A stretch of 64,000 nucleotides of DNA from assembly GCA_030295235.1 (NCBI GenBank), contig AP026129.1:1054001-1118000 (forward strand), in the 5' to 3' direction. Source of the stretch: Fistulifera solaris. Lineage: Eukaryota; Bacillariophyta; Bacillariophyceae; Naviculales; Stauroneidaceae. This document shows, in pieces, positions 10,901-22,232 of this stretch. The translations under genes were made by a program, and so were the position numbers. The notes beneath the pieces are model-generated. The model saw only the letters and a list, made by a program, of their open reading frames with translations, ran no database searches and had not been told where the DNA came from. The first letter of the stretch is position 1. Each line of letters begins with the position of its first letter.

Positions 10901-13196
10901 GAGCTGTATTTCTCCGCCAAACAGCGTCTTATCAAGCCGGGGAAAAGGCAAAAGGATGTTGTCGCTCTTTGAAGAGACTAAAGCCTCCCGTTGAACCACC
11001 GGAGCCGACTATTTACGTTAGAGAAACCCCAGATAGTTCTAGTAAGAAGGTCCTTGCACTGAAATGGCATTATGAGTAAGTATCGCAATGAGAAACTTTT
11101 GAAAAAATGCTTCCTTTTACTCACTAATTAAACTCCCAGCAATATAACAAGGTTGAACAGAGAAATAGAAACTGAATATTTGCGACTCGCCCACGCGCAG
11201 AAAAGACCTGTTGTGCAGAATCATGAATCCAGGCTTGCGAAATGGCTTTGGAATAAAGTACTTGACCGGCTCTGATACCGGTCGCTTACATTCAAGTACT
11301 GCTTTCGTGGAGTTCAAGACGATGGCAGCGAAGCAACACGCTGTACAATGTAATATAACGGGGATGAACGACTGTATGGTGGTTACCCCAGTTCCTGAAG
11401 TCCGGGACCTAATCTGGGACAACATGCACGTTTCGCGGGCGCTGATCAATACCCGAAAAGCTTGGGCAAATGTTGTGCTCACTGGATGTCTTGGTACGTA
11501 CATATCAGATAAATCTTTTGCGTCGTCAAAGGTCGTGCTCTCACTCTTTACTTTATAGTTCTATGGTCCATTATTGTATCAACGATACGAAACTTTAACG
11601 AGTTGAGCAAGTACCTAGATACTGCGATCACCAAGGATCCCGCCGTTGTTTCTTTTCTTGACTTCTATGCACCCGCTTTAATTGTTGAGGGACTCGTCCG
11701 AGCCATACCAAATATCATGAAAGTTGGCGTGCTAGCAGTCCGCTTTAAGGCGCGCAGTGAACGAGATCATTATGTTCTTGGATGGTACTTCTACTTTCGC
11801 CTCATCACATTCGTGTTTATCATCGCTAGTGACTCGATCGTGAAATCCAGTACAAGTTTTGTCGAGGATCCCATTGATTTTTTTTGAAGATTTATCAAAG
11901 AATGTGGCTCTCAACTCTCAGTTCTTTATTACGTACGGTACGTCACAGCATCATCTCGGGTCAATCATGTATTGTCTATCACACACACACACACACACAC
12001 ACACACAACAAAGGAATCTTACATTCTTTACAATATAACAGTCATCGTTTCTGGAGGCGTACAAGTATTCTTTCGGCTTTCACAGTGGCATAACTTAGCA
12101 CTGCATTGGTTGTTGACCAATGTAAAGCGGGAAGAGGCATTGCCGCAGCGGAGACTAGACGCTCTGAAGACCAGTATGAAAGTAAGTCGGCTTTTTCAGT
12201 ATCGTTACCATCGGAATATCCCTTGCTTACCTATCGACTACACAGACATTTCACTTGGATGAATTTATTCCTTTATTCATTTTCATCTTCATGGTGGCTA
12301 CCCTTTACGGGGCTATAGCTCCGTTGTCGGGATTGTTTGTTGCTCTTTTCTTTCGAGTTGCTTTCAAAGTGTTCAAATTTATGACCCTCTATATTTACGG
12401 CGGACAATATGAAGGAGGCGGATTTCTTTTCTACACAATCTCCAAAATTGTTTTCTACGTACTTTACATGATTATTACGGTTATTGCAGCCTATCTTGCT
12501 GTCAATGGAAGTGGAGCTATCGGTGCACTGTACATACTACTTCTGGTCTTCGTGTTTGCTGTCCAGAGAGACGTCAAACATACCTTTGTGGTTCCGTCAA
12601 GAATGCTATCTCTCACCAAAGCCCGTGCATTTGACGAGAATCAAGACAAGCGATCTTGGAAAGAAAAAAGCTAAAGAAGCGTTTCTAAAAGCAAAGAAAG
12701 TGTTTGAGAAAGCCGAGAAAGACGAAAAGATCTGGGGCACTCAGATCACTACGACCCGAGAGCGGAAAATTTAATGAGACCACTAATCGGACGAAGCAAT
12801 AGTTCTGCCTCCTTAAGCTCGGGATTCTCTCAACACGAGCCGACGAGCGCACCACGTCGAGGTCGCAAGAGGGGCGGTTTTATCGAAACACAATCTGACG
12901 AGGGCGGGTCTGCAGTATTGGATGCTGTGGAGCTATTCAATAAGCGATACACCGACGAGAACGCTTTCGACACGGAAGACGAAGACGGTAATCCAAAAGC
13001 AGCTCCAGGAACCGACTTTTTTATTTATCGTCAACCTACCTTAAATAAAACGACTTGGGAAACACAACCCAAGGCCTATCGCGACGGTCTTGAACGTGAC
13101 GAGGCACCGGAAGTATGGGGTGATAAGCGACCAGAACAAGTTCGACACACGGCACGCGCTCGCCGTGCATCGATCGCTATGTGCTATGGAGGGTAG
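7949..13196 (+). CDS. OSCA/CSC1 (TMEM63-type) mechanosensitive channel with long acidic insert
   Basis: Predicted plasma- or endomembrane calcium-permeable osmosensitive channel (DUF221/RSN1_7TM family). Exons are 7949-8052, 8133-11075, 11140-11493, 11559-11937, 12042-12181 and 12246-13196; introns are 64-104 nt with GT-AG ends. TM0 (YFALFLTFIQASIFLTIF) and the conserved RTPAPLM...ISDED segment come first. An acidic insert of about 660 residues follows. Then come VGLDSFVTLRFLKFGFDVAF, the cytosolic STAFVEFKTM motif, the pore-region helices and SQFFITYVIVSGGVQVFFRL. The insert repeats DYGY(E/D) motifs near 9790-9900. Seven one-base frame changes lie near 9487, 9918, 10239-10244 (T6), 11260, 11878-11885 (T8), 12664-12669 (A6) and 12725-12728 (A4). 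Allowing all of them gives exactly 1623 codons plus stop. I infer sequencing error rather than a dead gene. Confidence 0.85.
11980..12007. repeat. (CA)14 microsatellite inside an intron
   Basis: Fourteen CA units lie within the 104-nt fourth intron of the channel gene (11938-12041), between donor and acceptor. Length variation here would change intron size but not the protein. Confidence 0.95.
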
Positions 13197-13613
13197 TTTC
13201 CGATTAGAATCATTTAGTAAGTAGTTGTATGTCTATGATGTTGCACTAAGCAGAAAATAATAGACGGAATACTAATCAAACATTGTTACTAAGTATGGAG
13301 TAATGAAATTCATTCCTACGCAAACCGATAACGCAAAGAAGAGTGAAATACTTTCTTGATTCGATCCCGTTTCATGGTCATGACTGAATGCAGTCTTACG
13401 GTTCATCGTTTGTGACGTCATCATCTGCAACAATGTACGAGTATAGAGTAGAGAGTGGCTGGTAAGACGCAGCGGCACCGCCTGATGTGATGAAAAAATA
13501 ATAATGACAACAAGTCGATCGAAAGACGGATGCAGAAAACTAATACTCCGGGGTAAAGCGGAGAAAGATCTTTCAAATAATATTATTATAATTAAAAAAC
13601 ATAAACAAAGACC
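13197..13613. other. Intergenic, upstream of FAD monooxygenase
   Basis: No supported gene. AT-rich just before the start codon at 13614 (TAATATTATTATAATT). Confidence 0.5.
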
Positions 13614-15350
13614 ATGAGGGGTCAGAAGCAGATGCTGTGGAGTTCTATCTGGACCCTGCTGTCTGCTGTAGCCGCCGAGGCGTACTCGGCATTGGCTTCT
13701 TCATCGACAGCACCTATTTCCGTAGTAGTTGTCGGAGGAGGACCCATCGGTCTCGCTACGGCAATTACACTTTCTCGGCCTCCTCACTCCTGTCAAGTTA
13801 CTGTGTTGGAACGCCAAGAAGGAAATGGACAAGCAAAATATGATCCGACGCGCTCCTATCTTTACAACGTTAATCCTCGGGGGTTACTCTGGTTTGATCG
13901 GCATTTGAAAACTTCGAATCACCTTGATTCGACCGAGCCCGATGACCAGCTGTTTCTCCAACTCACACAGAAAGGATCCGCTACAACGCAAGGAATGGGA
14001 AATATTATGATCGTCCCCGCCGATCCCAACGTCCCGTTGCCGGCGCCTCGTCCGGTGACACTCGGTACGGGCAATGCTACCGTTTTAATGAAACGCAGTT
14101 ACTGGATTCCGCGTCACCAAATGGTAGAAATTTTGCAAGAAGAATGTCACCGACACAATGTGACACTGTTGCACGGAAAGCAATTTCAGTCCCTGTCCGC
14201 GAACGAAACGTCTGTCACTGTTTCCTGTGCGGATGGTAGTGATTACACAGCGTCCCTGCTCGTGGCCGCCGATGGATACGAATCTCCCGTGCGTGAGTAT
14301 CTCCTACAATGCAAAAGCGAGGACTGGTGCGCCGCACCCCAATGGAAGGTTCGACGCTATAAATCACCGGCAACGGGAGTGAAACTCAAAGCCTTGCAAT
14401 TTCCTCCCAATTTTACCATCCCCAATGGTACGGAATCGTTCGTCACGGATTCGGAAGGCATCTATGTTGTTCGTGGAACCAAAGATGGATCACGTACGCG
14501 ATTAGGTTTGGGTTTCCTCCCGGTCAAAGACCCGAATCTAGTGCGGCCCGCCAACACCAACACCCGCCCTGATCACCTCATTTGGTCCTTACAAGACGGA
14601 CCTTCCATGAAACAATATTTTCAGGAGAATTTTCCTCGTTTCGAGTGGGACAACTATGTATCGGAGGAGGAATGGGAACGTTTCTCGCAAGCCAAAGGTA
14701 CCAGTTTTCCATTTTGTCAATATTCCACGGGAGCCGCTGTTTGGTCGCTTTCAGGTAATGCCGGTGTTGTGCTCGTGGGAGATGCTTGTCATGCCTTTCC
14801 GCCCGACATTGGTCAAGGAATCAACGCTGGATTACAAGACATTGTAGCTCTGGACCAATCGTTGCGAGGCGAAGATATAAATACCCGAGTGATGGAAACT
14901 TCTGGTGAAAGTAGTACTCCAGTTACGCCCCCACCGCTGTCGTCCGCACTGGCCGCGTACCAGGAGAACCGCGTCGCCGAACACCGAGCACTCATCCGCC
15001 TGGCTCGATTTGGAGCGCCTTATCAATACCGTCAACCATGGCTCCGCGATCGACTCGGTCGCCTTTTTTGGTCAATGAATGTTGCTCTGCGATTGCTCTT
15101 GAGTAAAATGCTTCCAACCGTATGCCCACCTCCCGCTGTTCTATTGACCAACTCGAGACCCGATCTGACGTTTCGTCAAGTCATGAGACATGCGGATACT
15201 TTGACACTAGTTCTGCAGGTACTGGCTCTGCAAGTTCTCGGTCTTCGCTTGGGCTTACTTAAGGCGAAATGGCTGTTGTCGAGTTGGATCTCTACCGTTG
15301 CACTTTATGCGGCGTCCAGGCTGGTGCGAAACACGAACAAGGCTGCGTAA
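13614..15350 (+). CDS. FAD-dependent monooxygenase, kynurenine 3-monooxygenase-like
   Basis: Class A flavoprotein hydroxylase (PHBH fold), 578 residues in a single exon. The N-terminus (MRGQKQMLWSSIWTLLSAVA) looks like a signal peptide or anchor. The dinucleotide-binding motif VVVGGGPIGLATAITL follows near residue 36, then the DG motif LLVAADGYES and the GD motif LVGDACHAFPPDIGQGINAG that closes the FAD site. The C-terminus has one or two hydrophobic segments (LVLQVLALQVLGLRLGLL) that suggest membrane attachment, as in kynurenine 3-monooxygenase. The substrate cannot be told from sequence; kynurenine or another aromatic compound is possible. The reading frame is intact. It converges on the KDPG aldolase gene 121 bp downstream. 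Confidence 0.88.
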   Translation: MRGQKQMLWSSIWTLLSAVAAEAYSALASSSTAPISVVVVGGGPIGLATAITLSRPPHSCQVTVLERQEGNGQAKYDPTRSYLYNVNPRGLLWFDRHLKTSNHLDSTEPDDQLFLQLTQKGSATTQGMGNIMIVPADPNVPLPAPRPVTLGTGNATVLMKRSYWIPRHQMVEILQEECHRHNVTLLHGKQFQSLSANETSVTVSCADGSDYTASLLVAADGYESPVREYLLQCKSEDWCAAPQWKVRRYKSPATGVKLKALQFPPNFTIPNGTESFVTDSEGIYVVRGTKDGSRTRLGLGFLPVKDPNLVRPANTNTRPDHLIWSLQDGPSMKQYFQENFPRFEWDNYVSEEEWERFSQAKGTSFPFCQYSTGAAVWSLSGNAGVVLVGDACHAFPPDIGQGINAGLQDIVALDQSLRGEDINTRVMETSGESSTPVTPPPLSSALAAYQENRVAEHRALIRLARFGAPYQYRQPWLRDRLGRLFWSMNVALRLLLSKMLPTVCPPPAVLLTNSRPDLTFRQVMRHADTLTLVLQVLALQVLGLRLGLLKAKWLLSSWISTVALYAASRLVRNTNKAA

Positions 15351-15471
15351 CACTACATCCAACTGTTGTGCGTACAAGACAAATTTCCAAAGTTTACGCA
15401 ATCGGCATTCGATTCGTATCAAATAATAATAGTATGTGTAAGTTAGAACTCATCCTAGAGGTGCAATGAAT

Positions 15472-16212
15472 TTACTTCTTTCGTTGATAAGGACCCGCCG
15501 TGCGGACATTCGCCATGACCTTGGCCGCATTCTGTGCAATCTTGTCAAAGTCTCCTGCCGCAATCGCGGCTTGATCAAAGAGAGGAGCGACCAATCCGAC
15601 CGAGGCGGCTCCATTCTTCAAAAAATCGGCCGCGTTGTCCAAATCCACTCCGGACGTCGGGTTAATACTCAAGAAGGGCAAAGCCGATGACACAGCCTTG
15701 ACCCACATGGGACCTCCGGCGACTCCAGGAAACAATTTCTGCAGAGGTGCACCGTGACGGTACGCACTGACGAGTTCCGTCGGCGTTTGACATCCGGGCA
15801 CACAAACAATGTTGCGTTCCTTGCACCACTGAATGACATCCGGGAGCATGACAGGCGTAATAATGAATTCACTGCCCGCATCCATGGCGGCTTCGGCATC
15901 GGCAATCGTCAAAATAGTCCCACAACCGATCATGACCTTGCCGTCGTATTTTTTGCGAAAATCGGCCAAATGATCCAAACAGTTGGGCGTCGTGAGAGTG
16001 AATTCGCAAATTTCAAAGCCACCGTCAATGGCAGCTTGCATGGCTTTCGGACAGGCTTCCGAAGTGGCCGTGCGGAGGACGGCGCAAGCACGGATTTGGG
16101 CAAACTTGTCGAGGACGGCTTCGTAGTTTTCGACGGATTGCATGCGGTCGGTTGAAAACAAGCGGACGTGCTTGTTGCTGCAGAGCAGAGTCTTGGATAG
16201 TCGGAGGGCCAT
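15472..16212 (-). CDS. EDA: 2-keto-3-deoxy-6-phosphogluconate (KDPG) aldolase
   Basis: Predicted class I aldolase that splits KDPG into pyruvate and glyceraldehyde 3-phosphate, the last step of the Entner-Doudoroff pathway; it may also act on 4-hydroxy-2-oxoglutarate. It has 246 residues. Family motifs are ACAVLRTATSEACPKAMQAA, FTLTTPNCLDHLADFR, GCGTILTIADAEAAMDAG, FIITPVMLPDVIQWC and the Schiff-base lysine in LQKLFPG. I chose the ATG at 16212; the leader MALRLSKTLLCSNKHVRLFS is basic and Ser-rich, suggesting mitochondrial import, which agrees with what is known for Phaeodactylum. The open frame extends 19 codons further upstream. The frame is intact. Confidence 0.92.
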   Translation of the reverse strand: MALRLSKTLLCSNKHVRLFSTDRMQSVENYEAVLDKFAQIRACAVLRTATSEACPKAMQAAIDGGFEICEFTLTTPNCLDHLADFRKKYDGKVMIGCGTILTIADAEAAMDAGSEFIITPVMLPDVIQWCKERNIVCVPGCQTPTELVSAYRHGAPLQKLFPGVAGGPMWVKAVSSALPFLSINPTSGVDLDNAADFLKNGAASVGLVAPLFDQAAIAAGDFDKIAQNAAKVMANVRTAGPYQRKK

Positions 16213-17050
16213 GTTGCTGTTGTTGGGTGCAGTGAAAGAAGGGCAGGCAAATATTATGGATACTTTCAACGCAGCACACTTGCAGTAAAAAGGATGTTGT
16301 GAGAAAATGGAACCTTACCAGGTATCAAGAGAAGAAAATTTCTCGAGGAACGACTTCAACAAGACTCCGATTGGATGGATGTTAATCTTTACGTACTACG
16401 TAGAAGGCTCTTTGGTTGACGTCATCCCGACATTACCGGAGCGCCACGTTGCGCGCCTCACGAAAGTACAAACAGTCCCGAAGAATTCAGAATACGACTT
16501 TAGTCACGTGAACTATGTCATAGTGATAACTTTTCCATCAACAAGAGACAATCTATCTTGGGTCTGTTTGCCACAAATGACATTGTAACCTTCATCCAAA
16601 TAAGCGTTGAATTGTTAACAGCTCTAACCAACTTTAATCGGAACTCAAACATATAAAAGGTCAAAAGTTTAACGCTATGAACGGTCTACAAGAACATTAC
16701 GTAGGCCTGGTAAGAAATTGATCGATGTAATCGTCTATATTAAATCTGTTGTTTCACTGCCAAAAATGGCATTGTAGGTTTCACCAACGTTAATATTTTG
16801 TGCCATTAAACAATAATCGACATCGTTTGAAGTTAGAGCAAAGCTGCAACCCTTCGACTGTCTGCGCGAGTTGCACGTGGGCGTGGTAGGGAAATTTATC
16901 GACATAGTGGACACCCGGATGTTGTAGACCCAACGGTTTTGATGTCGTGCAATCATGGCATCATCATAAAAAAAAACGAAAAGCGAACTTGTGAAGAACA
17001 ACAACGAGAAGAAGGAACCAACAATCCACCCACAATATCGCCTTATTTTC
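16213..17050. other. Divergent promoter region, KDPG aldolase / S28 peptidase
   Basis: Head-to-head spacer of 838 bp. Small open frames on both strands show no family features. It presumably holds both promoters. Confidence 0.55.
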
Positions 17051-18638
17051 ATGATGAAATCTTTGATAAACTGTTCCTGGATCACATTATTATCATTGTT
17101 TCGAATACTGCCGTCGTGTTGGGGCGGCATACCCGCACCTGCCGATTTCTTTGCGGATCAGCTGATCGATCATCTTGACACGAATGCCAAGCGATGGACG
17201 CAACGCTATTATGTGTGGGAAGATTCGTTTCAAGGTCCAGGGAGTCCTATTTTTCTTATTCTGGGCGGAGAAGGAGAGATTACACCCGAAAAAGGATTGT
17301 TGTATCCCGCCGTCACACATTATATGGCTCCGTATTTAGGGGCCTTTGTGTTGCAACCGGAACATCGGTTTTACGGTGTATCACAGCCGATAACGCGCGA
17401 AGAAATCGAACAACGGTCACGGGACAATCAGCGCGACCCGCGAATTGATCTCTTGACGACCGAACAGGCGTTGATGGATGCCATTCGTTTGTTGCATCAT
17501 GTGCAAGATCGTTTGGGGTGCAGCCGACAACCGGACGATCCGACGTATTGTCCCGTCATTGCGGTCGGTGGATCGTATCCAGGTTTCATGAGTGCTATGG
17601 CGCGAATGCGCTTTCCCGAATCGATCGATATGGCGTATGCGGCATCGGCTCCGATGCTCTTCTATGCGCAACTAGTGCCCTCCCCAGCGTATTATCAGCA
17701 CATTACGCGTGTCGCGGAACAAGCCTTGCCCGGTTGCGCCGCGGCGGGTCCAAATGACGCTGTCAAATGTTCAATCGTTTTACCAGCATCAAAACTTTCG
17801 CAATACGGCTCATCTCATTGGGATTTGTCCCGGCACAATACCCAGTTACATTCAGGATTCGAAAACATTTCTCGAAGAAGTCATCATGATGGTCGCCTAC
17901 ACCTTTGCGAATCACAATATGGGCTACTATCCTCCCTCGAATACCACGGACCTCTATCAGTCCTGTTCGGCATTTATGTCGAAAGAAGAAAGCGAACACA
18001 TGTCGATATCCAGTTCCTTGCATCGTCTTCAACAGTTTCTCGTGCAATCACTCGCCGGGCCGATCAATCAATGCGTCGATATGCGCGAACAGTTGCCTGA
18101 TGGACCCCGTGCGACCATTACGGGCGGTGATTGGAGCGGGGATGGCACTGGAGCGGCGGCCGATAGTTGGGATTTCCAAACATGCACTCTATTGGTCGAA
18201 CGCATTAGTTTTGAAGGTAGCATGTTTCCCGATCGACCGTGGTCGTTGGAATGGTTGCAAGAACACTGCGCGCGACGGTTTGTGGGAGTCACGCCTCGAC
18301 CCACTGAATTGTTCGAAAAGTGGCGGTGGTTGGATTTCAATCAAACTTCGTGGATACTCTTTACCAATGGTTTGTTGGATGGGTGGTCGGTTTCAGGAAT
18401 TCTCAACAATATTTCGGACGACATTCTCGTCATCAACTTTCCTACTGGAGCACACCACAGTGACTTGTCGGGGCATATCCCGGATCCACAGTATGACACA
18501 CCCGATATATTAGACGGGTTGAAACGGATTCGTCACATTCTGGCGGGATGGTTAGACGATAGGAGGCGGGATTTTATTGCTAGGAGCGAGGATGCTTCGA
18601 ATATTTATCAGGGGATTGAAATTGCTTTAATTGAGTAG
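17051..18638 (+). CDS. Serine carboxypeptidase, family S28 (PRCP/DPP7-like)
   Basis: Secreted or lysosome/vacuole-type prolyl peptidase. The start at 17051 gives a signal peptide (MMKSLINCSWITLLSLFRIL) followed by the mature N-terminus PAPADFFADQLIDH. Motifs are LGGEGEI, EHRFYG, and the nucleophile serine in AVGGSYPGFMSAMARMRFP. The Asp region is LFTNGLLDGWSVSG and the His region NFPTGAHHSDLSGH, completing the triad. One frame change lies at about 17740-17775. One base fewer in the GGG at 17746-17748 gives 528 residues with both halves conserved. Positions 17772-17973 also occur as a detached copy at 5641-5832. Confidence 0.85.
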
Positions 18639-18700
18639 AGTAATGGAGATTACAAGCAAACAACTCAACTAACAAATAGCAATAAATGTAGAGGAAAGCT

Positions 18701-20291
18701 TCATTTTGCCAACGGCCCCGCAAATACATTCAGGACACCCGGTATAACTTTTGCCTGAACGGGACCATCTTCAATCACTTCTCCATCCAAGTCATTGTAA
18801 GATCCTTGTGGCTCGAGTCGATAGGCGGTACAGGCAACGTATTCGGCGCCTTCTACCTCAATGTGCTTTCCAGTATCCAGACCGAGAAGCACGCGGGTAG
18901 CGCGAAATCGTGACATCGGCTTGCGAAGGATGAATACGCGAATTACACCATCTTGCAAACGACTGTGGGGGGAATTCATGCTTCCCGTCTGTATCATGAA
19001 ATTTCGAATGAGCGAATTCAAAATACTGAGATCAAGATCGGAGGAATAGAATATTTAGAACGACATATCGCATTGGACGTACCGCCGCGTGACTGACATG
19101 GGAAGCCCAAAACAGGATGAAATCATCCTCCATGACAGTCCAACTTTCGGGAACAGGATCACTCAAATTAGAAGGAAGAACAGGCTTGGGGTCATTCGTG
19201 TAGGAAAAACGACCATGATAATGTCGCATACGAAGAATGCACCATGCACCCCATAAATCAAAGCGCGATTCACCCAGGCAACGAATGCACTCCGAATCAA
19301 TATCGATATCGGCAATGTTCCCCCACGCGAATGTCAAGAACGAAGTATAAGTACTTTTGCGTGTCGTATACGTGGAGATATCCGTCGCCGTCACATGCCC
19401 TTTGCAAATGAGAAAGGTCTCTTGCAGCGGCCCGACCACTTCCTGACTGGCGTACGTGATAGTTTTCGTAAAGCCATTGGCGGTTCCACAACCAATCGCC
19501 CCCAAACGCAATTTCGCCAAGGTCGCCATGGCATCGTCTCGGCGCATGACACCATTCAAGAATTCATGAATCGTCCCATCCCCACCCATGAGAATTACCG
19601 CATTGTACTGATCCAAGATTTTATCATTCCCCACCAGTTTGGTTTCTCCAATTTGCATCGCATGCTGGGCATGGGTCGTAACAACAATATCACTTTCAAT
19701 GCTTGCTTGGAGGAACATGGGTTGTACGACGGTTTCGGCAATGTTCCGCGCGTTGCGCTTCGGTCCCGATCGAGGATTGACGAGAATGAGATACCGCAGT
19801 GGAGAAGCAGGTCGACCTGTAACATAGTGTTGCAGGACGGCTGCGACCCGCGAAACAGCTTGCAAATCTTCCGCCGGTGCCACCACAAAACGACGGTGCT
19901 GCGCGACTCGAGGCTGAGGATGTCTCTGAGAAGATGATGATACGAGACCCCAGCGTTGTATCCATGTGAGAAGTTTTTGTTGCGGATAACAGTAGAGTGT
20001 GAGGACGGCCGATCCTTGCGTATCCACAGGTTCGGGACTCGTCGGTTCATTTGTTTCATACTTTTTCTCAATCGCATTCTTCGACTTGAGCACAATTTCG
20101 ACTTGCACACCAATACAGTCCTTCAAATCAATAACTTCTAGTACTTGTTGCGATGAATCGGAGGAAACAATGGAAAGCTGATTGTCGCCGTCGTAACGAA
20201 GAGAGCAAAAAACTGAGGACGATTTCCATTCCGGCGGTGTGAGCAGTTTGATGTTTGCGGCTTCCTCTGGCCACGTGGGTAAATTTGACAT
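18701..20291 (-). CDS. Sphingosine/diacylglycerol kinase-like lipid kinase
   Basis: Predicted lipid kinase of the DAGK-catalytic fold, most like sphingoid long-chain-base kinases. Exon 1 is 20291-19083 and exon 2 is 18988-18701, separated by a 94-nt intron (GTACGT...ATACAG), giving 498 residues. Motifs are YLILVNPRSGPKRN (nucleotide-binding NPxSG), VILMGGDGTIHEFLNGV (GGDGT catalytic loop), AIGCGTANGFTKT, and the distal SRLQDGVIRVF and EGAEYVACTAYRLEP segments. About 150 N-terminal residues form a PH-like region (VFCSLRYDGDNQLSIV). The change of frame near 19082 is a genuine intron: lengths and phase agree. It is tail-to-tail with the S28 gene, 62 bp away. Confidence 0.88.
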
Positions 20292-20969
20292 GACTGTTTC
20301 GTTGAATCAAATATTTTGCGAGTGTATTCAAAGCGAAGAACGAAAGGTGAATGGAGAAAGGACGAAGTATGTCATTCATTATTCTCTGCATTGTTTGCAA
20401 CAATAAATCGTATGCAAGCAATGCCAAGTATCGGACGTTGAATCTTTTGTATTTACTCTAATCCAAAGTGTATAATCCCAGATGACACGACTGCAATCCA
20501 GTCATGAGTCACTTAAATTCCGAGACAGACTTCTACCGAAAACCTAAACACCGGGTTCGTTTTCCTAGCTTGTCAAGCTACACTTGTCGATTCTAAAATG
20601 ACAAATATTTTAATAAGCATTGAATGCGTTGATTTTCCGTCGAAATGGCTTGTGGACACCAGTAGTTGCCTGCGAAATCGCCTATCGAATGTATTTCAGT
20701 CACGATGCATGATGATAAGAAATTATGGGGATTTTTTTGGATCAATGCAATGAAAAATATGCCACTGTACCCGCTGAAGTTAAGCATGGAAGCCTCAAGT
20801 TTACTTCTTATTCCTCGGGTCCGCGCGCTAGTATTAAGCACATTGACTTTCAACTGGGAATATTGGCAGAGATGATATACGAGAATTTGCCCATCCGTTT
20901 TTTCATTCACGCTCAAGCATTCTTAGCGAATTTCATTCTTTTCCGCATTCATAGCTTCAATTCACAAAT
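20292..20969. other. Intergenic, between lipid kinase and glycosyltransferase genes
   Basis: No supported gene; this holds the lipid kinase promoter and the 3' flank of the glycosyltransferase gene. At 20769-20787 there is a 19-nt match with one mismatch to the conserved 5' end of large-subunit rRNA (ACCCGCTGAA-TTAAGCAT type). The flanks do not look like rRNA. Confidence 0.45.
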
Positions 20970-22232
20970 TCATTGCTCATTTTGCCTCCAACCTGCATCG
21001 CTTAACAATTCGCGTGCCACATCTTCAGATTGCCACTTCACAAAAGCATCTACCCAGTTCACAATACCATCATCAGCGACCGGCTCACCCTTCCCTCGTG
21101 CCAGTCGTCGTTCCCACTCGCTGTCATCTCGGAAGCGCGGATCCCATTGTGCGGCGAATTTATATGCCTCGTAACTTCCCAAGTAATGATTCAGTAAAAG
21201 AGGAGATAGTGCGACAGGCCATGGACCTTGGCAAAGAGGTTTACCCAAGGGATTGTGCACATTCATCCATTTCTCGAAATTATTCTTCCGACCAGTCAGT
21301 AGTGTGGGTGGTATATGACTTAAATGGATTATTCCTTTTCCTGTCTGCTGAGCACGGGTTTTACGGTAGCGATAACTTAACGTCTCCAATGGAACGGAAC
21401 GAATCCAAGATAAATCCCTGTTTTGATGGACACGTTCCGCTGTTGCATTGTTCCACGGAATAAAATAAAGACGAACAAACAACCAGCAGCTCGCATTCGG
21501 TAACCACCGTATCTCTGACGTATTTTGACGGTTAAGAAAATGGGTAATATGGCCCGGACGTGTCGTGTCGTAACGCTTTATAATATCCGTATTGATACGA
21601 AGGTATTCGTCGACGTCGTGGTGAATGACACGCGATACATTCTTAGCCGCCAGAGTTACCGTACATTGTTGCATAAAGTAGACCTGTCGATGTTCGTGAA
21701 TCAATCGCTCGATGGGCTTATCAGAGGGACCTTGACTCGTTACAGCTTCCGTCCAGTTGATCGGCAAATAGTCGTCTTCTTCCCATTCTATGATATCTAT
21801 GACATCTTTCCATCGATGTAGCAAGTCGGTAGCGCGCTGAGTACTCTTGGGATCGTATGCGATAATCAGTGAGCGCAAGGGTAAGGCAAAGTAGTGATAG
21901 GCAATCCATTCGGTCATGCGGTGGTTCTGATTTAGAACTAGCGCACACGCACCAAAGGATTCCTGCGTTGTAAAAGGAGGGGTCTGGATGGTAGTTGCTG
22001 TGTTTGAGTGCTCATCTATCATGTGTCGTAGCTGCCGCTTTGAAATGGCAAATTCTTCTCTCACAAAGATTGCACTGGTTTCGTCCACTCCGGCGTGATG
22101 AACCCTGAAAGCAATGAAAATATTCGTCAAGCACAGACAAATAGTCACAAAGGAACCAGATGCCACGACAGCAATGTGGTTCGAGTCATAACGAGCTGTA
22201 AATGATTTTAACGACAAAACGTTTATCGACAA
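20970..22232 (-). CDS. GT92-like (DUF23) glycosyltransferase, copy 1
   Basis: Predicted Golgi type II membrane glycosyltransferase. An N-terminal hydrophobic anchor (SFVTICLCLTNIFIAF) is followed by the family motifs ACALVLNQNHRMTEWIAYHY (EWIxYH), a DxD-like HHDVDEYLRINTD, and a C-terminal HNPLGKPLCQGPWPVALSPL block, about 420 residues in all. The frame is open throughout. It begins at a TTG with an in-frame stop just upstream, so the true start is unresolved and may be hidden by a small sequence error near 22200. It is tandem with copy 2 on the same strand, and the central block is almost identical between them. Confidence 0.78.
   Translation of the reverse strand: MSINVLSLKSFTARYDSNHIAVVASGSFVTICLCLTNIFIAFRVHHAGVDETSAIFVREEFAISKRQLRHMIDEHSNTATTIQTPPFTTQESFGACALVLNQNHRMTEWIAYHYFALPLRSLIIAYDPKSTQRATDLLHRWKDVIDIIEWEEDDYLPINWTEAVTSQGPSDKPIERLIHEHRQVYFMQQCTVTLAAKNVSRVIHHDVDEYLRINTDIIKRYDTTRPGHITHFLNRQNTSEIRWLPNASCWLFVRLYFIPWNNATAERVHQNRDLSWIRSVPLETLSYRYRKTRAQQTGKGIIHLSHIPPTLLTGRKNNFEKWMNVHNPLGKPLCQGPWPVALSPLLLNHYLGSYEAYKFAAQWDPRFRDDSEWERRLARGKGEPVADDGIVNWVDAFVKWQSEDVARELLSDAGWRQNEQ

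Noticed and set aside
16735-17130. 131-codon minus-strand frame with a hydrophobic stretch
   Set aside because: It overlaps the signal peptide and start of the S28 gene in antisense and has no recognisable domain.
17746-17796. A very short intron explaining the S28 frame change
   Set aside because: Candidate GT-AG pairs are 25 nt (too short) or 39 nt (wrong phase); a one-base change in the GGG run fits better.
18989-19082. Frame change in the lipid kinase gene as another sequence error
   Set aside because: A GTACGT donor and ATACAG acceptor 94 nt apart give the right phase and join the conserved blocks, so it is an ordinary intron.
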